Assembly: GCA_947303695.1 (NCBI GenBank)
Contig: CAMYYX010000102.1
Coordinates: 1 to 5,970, forward strand
Direction of reading: 5' to 3'
Source: an uncultured Prevotellaceae bacterium
Lineage (GTDB): Bacteria > Bacteroidota > Bacteroidia > Bacteroidales > Bacteroidaceae
Length of the DNA stretch: 5,970 bases
The notes under the pieces are model-generated. The model ran no database searches, was not told where the DNA came from, and worked only from the letters and a program-made list of their open reading frames with translations. This document shows positions 1 through 5,970 of this stretch, in pieces (the stretch's first letter is position 1; every line of letters begins with the position of its first letter). The position numbers were made by a program, and so were the translations under genes.

Positions 1-270
1 CATAGGCTCCAACAGCAGATTCCCTACAGTCAGCTCAGGCAGTTGCTCCATCGTCAGATCCTTGTAACGTTCGTTCGACATCACAATGATGTTCTCCTTA
101 TTAATAAAACGCGCGGATCGCTTATACGTCGCCTGTAGCAGCGTCTCTCCCGTGCCTAAGATATCAAGAAACTGCTTCGGCATTTCCTGACGGCTCGCAG
201 GCCAGAGTCGTGTGCCGATTCCGCCTGCAAGGATGACGCAGAAATAGTTCTTTGGCAAAAATTGTTCCAT
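1..270 (-). CDS. manC: Mannose-1-phosphate guanylyltransferase, N-terminal part (cut by left edge)
   Basis: This enzyme makes GDP-mannose from mannose-1-phosphate and GTP in the cytoplasm, supplying mannose (and, through GDP-mannose, fucose) for surface polysaccharides and glycoproteins. Only the first 90 residues are in the window, and the frame is open to the left edge. The visible part is the start of a nucleotidyltransferase Rossmann fold: the strand CVILAGG leads into the nucleotide-binding signature LAGGIGTRLWPASR at residues 14-27, followed by PKQF (31-34) and GETLLQATYKR (41-51). The PKQF motif and the TLLQ segment favour the mannose-1-phosphate guanylyltransferase family over glucose-1-phosphate thymidylyl- or uridylyltransferases. 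The ATG at 268-270 is the only plausible start: an in-frame TGA lies seven codons upstream (289-291), and the glycan-binding loop follows at the expected distance. No strong Shine-Dalgarno is seen. It starts 10 bases after the upstream glycosidase stop, so co-transcription is likely. Whether a C-terminal isomerase domain is present cannot be seen. Confidence 0.93.
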   Translation of the reverse strand, partial: MEQFLPKNYFCVILAGGIGTRLWPASRQEMPKQFLDILGTGETLLQATYKRSARFINKENIIVMSNERYKDLTMEQLPELTVGNLLLEPM

Positions 271-280
271 GTTGATAAGA

Positions 281-3200
281 TTATTGTCTCACTAAGTATT
301 TCTTGCCGTTCTGGATATAGACGCCGCTCAGCAATGGCATTTGATCAGCGTTGTACTTCCGTCCCGTAAGGTCGTAGATGACATCCATTCCCGGCTCATC
401 GTTCGTGATGTCGTTAATGGCCTGAGCATCGTTCGACTTGGCAGTGATACTGATTTCCGAAGCCGATGCCCATGCGTTGTTGTTTACTTCCGACTTAGCA
501 ATGAGTTTCAAGTAACGTCCTTCGACAGGTTTCTTCAGTGTTGCCACCTGCTGAGCCGTAGTCTTCGAGAACGAACCCGTTGCTACTGCACTACCGAAGT
601 CGTTCACATTCTTGCTGATGTAAATCTCATACTCCTTAATCATACCGTTCTCATTACCATCCGTACGTGCAGTATAAAGCACGGAAGTGACGAGATAGTT
701 CTTCGCCATATCAATCACGATGGTGTGTGGATGTGTTGGAGTACCACCGTTGTACTGCGTATGCCAGAAGGTTGACGGATTGTTGTCGATGGCATAGCTG
801 GCAGGATTGCCGCCTTCCTGACTCGAAACGCTATGGATTTTCCACGTTGAGCGGTTGATAAACATCTGGAACTCATACGTTGAAACCGGACTTTTGAAGT
901 ATCCGTCGGCCGTACAATATGCAGTTACCGTTCCGCCGTTTGGCAGGCTCACCGTTGAGGTATACTGCTGATACTTGCCGCCGTCAACACTGTAATAGAT
1001 GGTTGCATTCTGTGTAGCGGTCTTCATAGTGATACGTCCGTTCGTCGCCTGCGTACACTCTACAGGCTGGCAAATCGGCATATCCACACGGGCACGTTCT
1101 GCCATTGCTTCTGCTGTCAACTTTTCACCAATCGGCATAATGAAGAAGCGGAACTTTGTGTCGGAAGAGTAGAGTTCATATTTCTGCAGCACATCAGGAC
1201 CGCAACTTGCGTTACCCAGTCCACGAGTACGGGCATCGAGATTCACGACGGTCGTACCAGTCTTCTTGAACTGATAGGGGTGGTTCGCACGTGAGTTACG
1301 ATTGGTATAGTTGTCTTCCGGACGCCAGTGGAGAGCTGAAGCTGCCATGAGGTCAGGTGCTACGAACATCGCACCGATGCCGTCAGCATTCGTCAGCGCC
1401 ATCCATCTCACCTCCTGTTTAGTACCATGTTCCTGTGGCTTCACATATTCCACGTACTGATCCGTAACAGTACTCTCGTAAATATCGGGGAAGCAAGCCT
1501 CCTTGCGGTCTACGTAGCTATCCCAAGGTCCACGGCCGAACCATGTAAGCTGTTCCATCTTACTTGGCATTTCGAGTTTGAAACCGATACGTGGCAAGAC
1601 GGCGTTCTGGTCGGCTGGATTGATGTCGGCATTCACCATGATGGTTCCGTCGGCACATACCTTGAAGTCGAGTTGTAGGTCAAGTTTATGTGAGGTGGTC
1701 GATGTCCACATGCTCTTCATGCTGAGGTCGACAGTCTGGCCGTCATCGCTCTTCGTTACAGTCGTTTCCTTGCCTTTACCTGTGAAGGCTGTCAGACCCA
1801 AATCGTCCCAACTGCCAGCACGGCGTCCATCGTTGTCGGTCGGCAGACGGAACAAGTTTGGCTTCAGCGGCTGGCTCACGATGGCCTGCCCTTTATACGT
1901 GTAGCGGAGTAGGGTACCTTGTGATTTTGAGAATACCGCTGTGAAATTGCTGTTCGAGATGGTAGCGGTAGCAGAATTCTCCTCCACAGTTAGCGCTTCG
2001 CCTTGAGCCAGTTTCATTGGTTCTTTCTTGGCGGTATTGAGTGGGAGTTGCTCGCTGGCTACTTCGTAACCTGCGTCTGCCCACAAGGTTGCTTCCTTCA
2101 GTTTGGCAGAGAAGCGGATGAAGTACTCTCGGTCGGTCTTGTAGTCGGCAGGGAGGGCATCGATGCTGATGCGGGTGCTGTCGCCTGCCTTCACGATGGT
2201 GTCGATGGTACCTTTGCCAACTTCCTTTCCTTCTTCCAGAATGGTATAGGTAACATCGAGGTAGCTGTTATCTACAAACGCCAGTTTGCTCTTCAGCAAG
2301 AAACGGTTGTTCACGCCTTTGACAGGTTTGAACTCGAGTGGCTGATAGATTTTCTTTGTGTTGTATACTTTATCAGTAAATGTCCAGTCGGGTTTCACCA
2401 GACCGTTGATACAGAAGTTTCCGTCGTTAGGATTGTCGCCGAAGTCGCCGCCGTATGCAAAATAGTCCTTACCGCTGCTGTTCTTGGCTAAGAGTCCTTG
2501 GTCTTTCCAGTCCCAGATGAACTCACCGGTAAGACATGGGTATTTCTCGTACAGGTCGAAGAACTCGCGTACATTACCCATTGAGTTACCCATCGAGTGG
2601 CTGTTCTCGCACTGGATATGTGGTTTCGGATTGGTTTGGTTCAGCCGGCTACGTCCTGTGTTTTCGATGCCGTCCACACCTGCATACATTGTACTACTTA
2701 CGTCACCGAAGCTGCTGTTGCCTTCATAGTGGATGAGGCGAGTGGTGTCGAGTTTGCGGATTGCCTCGCGAGCAGTCTGGAAGTTATTGCCGCCTCCCGA
2801 TTCGTTGCCGAGCGACCATAGTGCGATACACACATGGTTACGATGCCACAGCACCTGATTGGCCGAACGCTCAGCCATCATGTTTCGAAACAACTCTACA
2901 CTGGAGAGTCCGGTGTTGGCATGACATTCCACGTTGGCTTCTGCGATGACATACAATCCATATTTATCGCAGAGATCGTAGAAGTATGGGTCGTTAGGGT
3001 AGTGCGATGTGCGCACGGCGTTGATGTTCAGACGTTTCATCGTGATGATGTCCTTCTCGATTTCATCGTACTTGATGGCACGACCGTTCTGATAGCTGAA
3101 ATCATGACGATTCACTCCGTGGAATACCATTCGTTTGCCGTTGATAAGTAAAGCTCCGTCACTGCGAACACTCACTTCTTTGAAGCCTACTTTGCCACCT

Positions 3201-4243
3201 CGAATATCCACGGTCTTTCCCTTCGAGTCTTTCAAGGTGATGATGAGATCGTAAAGGTTTGGTGTCTCTGCACTCCATTTCTTGGGGTTGTTCACTTTCA
3301 TTGTGAACGTTGTGACACCAGTAGTGGTAACTTCTTTCGAGTCGGAATAGAAGAGTGCTCCGTCGTCTTCCAGACGTGCCTCAAGCGTTCCGCTCTTGAT
3401 ATCATCACCAGTCAGGGTGACTTGCAATTTTGCTGTTGCATTGGTATAGGAGGCATCGAGGTCGGTTGTGAAGAAATAGTCGCGAATCTGTGTTTTTGGG
3501 GCTGCCCAAAGGAAGCAGTGACGCTGAATACCAGTCAGTCGCCAGTAGTCTTGACACTCGATGAACGAACCGGAAGTGAAACGGTAGACCTGCAGCGCTA
3601 CGGTGTTCGTGCCTTTCTTTACATATTTCGTGATGTTGAATTCCGATGGCAGATACGAATCCTCGCTGTAGCCGATGCGTTGACCGTTAATCCAGAGATA
3701 ATAGCCGTGTCCTACACCGTTGAAGCGAATATAGATGTCGCGCCCGTCCCAGTCGTTGGGCAGCGTGAACTGACGGCGATAGGTGCCTACGGGGTTAGGC
3801 ATGTTGCTATTATACGAGAACCATCCTGGACGCTCGGCCATGATGCTATAGGTGTTGCGGTCGTATGAGAATGGGTATGCCACATTACAGTAGAGTGGCT
3901 TATCCCAGTTCTTCCCTTTACGGATGCCATACACTTGCCAACTGGCAGGTACGTCGATATTGTCCCATCCGGCATCATTGTAGTCAGAACCAAACACGTT
4001 CTTCGGTGCATTAGCGGGGTTGCCTACCCACTTGAACTTCCACACTCCGTCTAGATCCATATAGTACGGAGAAATGGTCATATCGTTCTTAGCTACTTGG
4101 TCTACTGTTCCGTAAGGAATTGATACTGTGTGAGCTGCTTCGCGGTTCACATTCGAGATCTTGGGATTGTCCCACTCTGTACCGTCCTGAGCCTTTGCCA
4201 GCACAGCGGTAATCATTAAGATAGTTAATGTAATTTTGCGCAT
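281..4243 (-). CDS. Secreted GH2 beta-galactosidase with CBM32-like domain and C-terminal sorting-like tail
   Basis: This 1320-residue retaining glycosidase probably releases terminal beta-galactose from glycans outside the cytoplasm. A signal peptide (residues 1-18, probable cut AKA|QD, no lipobox cysteine) is followed by the LacZ-like core: sugar-binding jelly roll (about 60-248), Ig-like domain (250-358), TIM barrel (360-638), second Ig-like domain (640-735) and small-chain beta-sandwich (757-1038, with WFGRGPWDSYVDRK at 901-914). The acid/base is E481 in WSLGNESG, the nucleophile E546 in CENSHSMGNS; E439 and H441 match the Mg2+ ligands of E. coli LacZ. Beyond the usual core of about 1030 residues lie a chitobiase-like domain (1060-1126), an F5/8 type C domain (1132-1266, AIDNNPSTFW to GRYLKLIAKSE) and a tail (1286-1320) like T9SS-type sorting sequences. 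S224 replaces the E. coli Na+ ligand D201, so the exact substrate is uncertain. An in-frame TAG two codons upstream fixes the start. A possible promoter lies in the 59-base gap upstream. Confidence 0.93.
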   Translation of the reverse strand: MRKITLTILMITAVLAKAQDGTEWDNPKISNVNREAAHTVSIPYGTVDQVAKNDMTISPYYMDLDGVWKFKWVGNPANAPKNVFGSDYNDAGWDNIDVPASWQVYGIRKGKNWDKPLYCNVAYPFSYDRNTYSIMAERPGWFSYNSNMPNPVGTYRRQFTLPNDWDGRDIYIRFNGVGHGYYLWINGQRIGYSEDSYLPSEFNITKYVKKGTNTVALQVYRFTSGSFIECQDYWRLTGIQRHCFLWAAPKTQIRDYFFTTDLDASYTNATAKLQVTLTGDDIKSGTLEARLEDDGALFYSDSKEVTTTGVTTFTMKVNNPKKWSAETPNLYDLIITLKDSKGKTVDIRGGKVGFKEVSVRSDGALLINGKRMVFHGVNRHDFSYQNGRAIKYDEIEKDIITMKRLNINAVRTSHYPNDPYFYDLCDKYGLYVIAEANVECHANTGLSSVELFRNMMAERSANQVLWHRNHVCIALWSLGNESGGGNNFQTAREAIRKLDTTRLIHYEGNSSFGDVSSTMYAGVDGIENTGRSRLNQTNPKPHIQCENSHSMGNSMGNVREFFDLYEKYPCLTGEFIWDWKDQGLLAKNSSGKDYFAYGGDFGDNPNDGNFCINGLVKPDWTFTDKVYNTKKIYQPLEFKPVKGVNNRFLLKSKLAFVDNSYLDVTYTILEEGKEVGKGTIDTIVKAGDSTRISIDALPADYKTDREYFIRFSAKLKEATLWADAGYEVASEQLPLNTAKKEPMKLAQGEALTVEENSATATISNSNFTAVFSKSQGTLLRYTYKGQAIVSQPLKPNLFRLPTDNDGRRAGSWDDLGLTAFTGKGKETTVTKSDDGQTVDLSMKSMWTSTTSHKLDLQLDFKVCADGTIMVNADINPADQNAVLPRIGFKLEMPSKMEQLTWFGRGPWDSYVDRKEACFPDIYESTVTDQYVEYVKPQEHGTKQEVRWMALTNADGIGAMFVAPDLMAASALHWRPEDNYTNRNSRANHPYQFKKTGTTVVNLDARTRGLGNASCGPDVLQKYELYSSDTKFRFFIMPIGEKLTAEAMAERARVDMPICQPVECTQATNGRITMKTATQNATIYYSVDGGKYQQYTSTVSLPNGGTVTAYCTADGYFKSPVSTYEFQMFINRSTWKIHSVSSQEGGNPASYAIDNNPSTFWHTQYNGGTPTHPHTIVIDMAKNYLVTSVLYTARTDGNENGMIKEYEIYISKNVNDFGSAVATGSFSKTTAQQVATLKKPVEGRYLKLIAKSEVNNNAWASASEISITAKSNDAQAINDITNDEPGMDVIYDLTGRKYNADQMPLLSGVYIQNGKKYLVRQ

Positions 4244-4302
4244 ATTTATCTAATACTTAATTCTTTTAATTCCGTCGAACAAAGGTTTATATTCTCACCC
4301 CT
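4244..4302 (-). promoter_or_regulatory. Intergenic gap with a candidate Bacteroidetes-type promoter for the glycosidase gene
   Basis: This 59-base AT-rich gap separates the transporter stop codon from the glycosidase start. Read on the minus strand, it contains AACCTTTG (plus-strand 4280-4287), which differs by one base from the Bacteroidetes -7 consensus TAnnTTTG and lies 36 bases before the ATG, a normal leader length. No clear -33 TTTG/TTG element is seen about 19 bases further upstream, so the promoter call is weak. The leader is A-rich with no strong Shine-Dalgarno, as is usual in Bacteroidetes. No stable GC-rich hairpin with a T-run is present, so read-through from the transporter gene is also possible. 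Confidence 0.4.
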
Positions 4303-5970
4303 CTATTTCTCCCCTTTATCTTTCGCACCAGTCGCCTCAATTACGTTGATAACGTAGTCACCCAACTTCTCACATTCTGCGATAATGTCCATATAGTACA
4401 CACCCATCTGGTAGTCGTATAAGTGACTGTTGATATCGAAGATATTCTGGTTCTTCAGTTGGTTACGGTAGTTATTGATTTCGTGCTCAAGGTTGTATGA
4501 TTTGTTTAGGTCCACATACTTCTGGTCGCCCGCTTTCACAACGGCAGTCATAGCTTGCAGGGCATCATCGTCGAGTGCCATCATGTTCTGAATATGCTCA
4601 TACTGTTTTTCGGTGAAATCCTCGTTGCTATGCTGACGCTTGCGATTCATCGAGCGTGCCAAGTTGTAGCATGAGTCGCCGATACTTTCCAACTCGCTCA
4701 CCAGACGTAGCATGTGCTGGATTTCTGTCTTCGACTCGATACTCAGTCGGCCTTCACTCACCTGATTCAGATAGTTGGCTATCTGTACCTCCATCTTGTC
4801 GGTGATATTTTCGTACTTCTCAATGCGAGAGAATAGTTTGTTGAATTCGTCTCCTTTCGTCGTGTGAAGCAGTTGCTGCACGAATCCGAACATCTTGTAG
4901 CAGCGTTCGGCAAATACCACAGTTTCCTTCTTCGCATTCAAAATAGAGAGTTCTGGAGTTTGCAGCAGTCCCGCTGAGATGAAGCGCAGGCGTGATTCTT
5001 CGTCCTCGGTCTCAGGCTTTGGCTTGATCACTTTGCAGACAATCTTCTCAATCACCGGCACCAGCCAAATCATGATGAGCGTGTTAGCGATATTGAAAGC
5101 TGAGTGGAATGCAGGCAACACAATGTTGCTATTGACCTTTGCATATTCCATATCGGTGGCCAGTTTGTCAACATCGACACCTACAAGGTGACACACCATC
5201 GTGAAGAACGGGTGCAGGATGCAGAGCACCCAAAGCACACCTGTCGTATTAATAAAGAGGTGCGAGAATGCCGTCCGTCGGGCCGACACATTGGCTCCGA
5301 GAGCCGCTATGTTCGAGGTGATGGTCGTACCGATGTTTTCACCCAACACGAGGATGATACCCAGTTCCACAGGCATGGCACCCGTCGCACACATCGTCAT
5401 CGTGATGGCCATGATGGCTGCTGACGACTGTACACAAAGGGTCAGTACCGTACCTATCAGGAGGAACAGGGCAATAGTGCCAATGCTGCCGCTGCTGAAC
5501 TGTGAGAAGAAGTTGATAACGTCGGCATTCTTGTCCAGCTCCATAGCCATACCGGTTTTCTTCAAGGTCACCAGACCGAGGAAGAGGAATGCCATACCGA
5601 AGAGGAACTCGCCGAAGCTCTTGTACTTCTTCATGTAAATCATGATAATGCCTACGAAAGCAGCAATGTATGCCACCACACCGATGTCGAACGTGAATCC
5701 GAAGCTCATGATCCAGGCTGTTGCCGTCGTACCGATGTGTGCACCAAGAATGATGGAGATAGCCTGAGCCAGCGTCAGCAGACCTGCATTCACAAACGAA
5801 ACCGTCATGAGGGTCGTAGCCGTCGAAGACTGAATACTAGCTGTCACAAACATACCTGTAATAGCACCCATGAACCGGTTGGCCGTCATCTTCTGTAACA
5901 CATTTCTCAGCTGGGGACCAGCCATCTTCTGCAGACCTTCGCTCAATGTCTTCATACCGAACATCAGCAG
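4303..5970 (-). CDS. Na+/phosphate cotransporter family protein with C-terminal PhoU-like domain (N-terminus cut by right edge)
   Basis: This inner-membrane protein belongs to the NptA/type II Na+/Pi cotransporter family and probably moves phosphate with sodium or helps regulate phosphate homeostasis. Numbering from the first visible ATG (5962-5964) gives 553 residues, but the frame is open to the edge (two Leu codons precede it), and the family usually begins with a hydrophobic stretch ending in FLFGM. That ATG is therefore probably internal, with roughly 15-25 residues missing. Two inverted family repeats are visible: QSSTATT (45-51) with GAHIGTT (74-80), and QSSAA (179-183) with GENIGTT (208-214). 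Hydrophobic segments continue to about residue 311. A charged linker (about 312-330) leads into a helical PhoU-like domain (about 340-545) with the two acidic signatures ELESIGD (424-430) and ECEKLGD (530-536). The gene ends at TAG (4303-4305). The transported ion is inferred from the family; some homologues may handle other anions. Confidence 0.92.
   Translation of the reverse strand: MLMFGMKTLSEGLQKMAGPQLRNVLQKMTANRFMGAITGMFVTASIQSSTATTLMTVSFVNAGLLTLAQAISIILGAHIGTTATAWIMSFGFTFDIGVVAYIAAFVGIIMIYMKKYKSFGEFLFGMAFLFLGLVTLKKTGMAMELDKNADVINFFSQFSSGSIGTIALFLLIGTVLTLCVQSSAAIMAITMTMCATGAMPVELGIILVLGENIGTTITSNIAALGANVSARRTAFSHLFINTTGVLWVLCILHPFFTMVCHLVGVDVDKLATDMEYAKVNSNIVLPAFHSAFNIANTLIMIWLVPVIEKIVCKVIKPKPETEDEESRLRFISAGLLQTPELSILNAKKETVVFAERCYKMFGFVQQLLHTTKGDEFNKLFSRIEKYENITDKMEVQIANYLNQVSEGRLSIESKTEIQHMLRLVSELESIGDSCYNLARSMNRKRQHSNEDFTEKQYEHIQNMMALDDDALQAMTAVVKAGDQKYVDLNKSYNLEHEINNYRNQLKNQNIFDINSHLYDYQMGVYYMDIIAECEKLGDYVINVIEATGAKDKGEK

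Noticed and set aside
341..775. Plus-strand open frame of 144 codons.
   Set aside because: It lies wholly opposite the 3' part of the glycosidase gene, whose protein is clearly recognisable there. Its translation shows no recognisable domain, so it is an antisense shadow.
2003..2491. Plus-strand open frame of 162 codons, the longest antisense frame.
   Set aside because: It is opposite the Ig-like and small-chain region of the glycosidase and shows no family motif, so it is a shadow of that codon use.
3422..3868. Plus-strand open frame of 148 codons.
   Set aside because: It is opposite the conserved sugar-binding domain of the glycosidase. No motif is recognisable and its composition fits an antisense shadow.
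4255..4275. Possible hairpin AATT-CTTTT-AATT in the gap before the glycosidase gene, considered as a terminator.
   Set aside because: The stem is only four A/T pairs with no GC content, too weak for an intrinsic terminator.
5201..5638. Plus-strand open frame of 145 codons with Met/Ile/Val-rich stretches.
   Set aside because: It is opposite the transmembrane repeats of the Na+/phosphate transporter; the hydrophobic look is a by-product of the antisense reading of membrane codons.
5962..5964. ATG taken as the true start of the transporter.
   Set aside because: Family members have a hydrophobic stretch ahead of the FGM motif, and the frame is open to the window edge with two Leu codons before it, so this Met is probably internal.

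Overview
The window holds three genes, all on the minus strand and packed closely, so transcription runs from high to low coordinates. The organism is most likely a member of the Bacteroidales, with Prevotella or a close relative as the best guess. The evidence is an exported multidomain beta-galactosidase with the GH2 architecture common in that order, a C-terminal tail ending in a 'YDLTGRK...GVYIQNGKKYLVR' motif of the type seen on many Bacteroidetes secreted proteins, no strong Shine-Dalgarno sequences, and a promoter element resembling the Bacteroidetes -7 box. This assignment comes from protein style and not from a marker gene.

Region by region, in the direction of transcription: (1) 4303 to the right edge encodes a Na+/phosphate cotransporter family protein fused to a PhoU-like helical domain. 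Its extreme N-terminus lies outside the window. (2) A 59-base gap (4244-4302) carries a candidate promoter and no convincing terminator. (3) 281-4243 encodes a complete 1320-residue secreted GH2 glycosidase with a signal peptide, the five-domain LacZ core, a chitobiase-like beta-sandwich, an F5/8 type C (CBM32-like) carbohydrate-binding domain and a C-terminal sorting-like tail. (4) After only 10 bases, 1-270 encodes the first 90 residues of a mannose-1-phosphate guanylyltransferase, cut by the left edge.

The glycosidase would act outside the cytoplasm on galactose-containing glycans. The guanylyltransferase would make GDP-mannose in the cytoplasm for surface polysaccharides or glycoproteins. 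The transporter/PhoU protein sits in the inner membrane and concerns phosphate uptake or homeostasis. The 10-base gap suggests the glycosidase and guanylyltransferase genes are co-transcribed, but no shared pathway is evident. No SusC/SusD pair, sugar sensor, RNA gene, mobile element, CRISPR array or long repeat was seen. I found no undescribed system here. The most notable points are active-site substitutions in the glycosidase and its C-terminal domain string.
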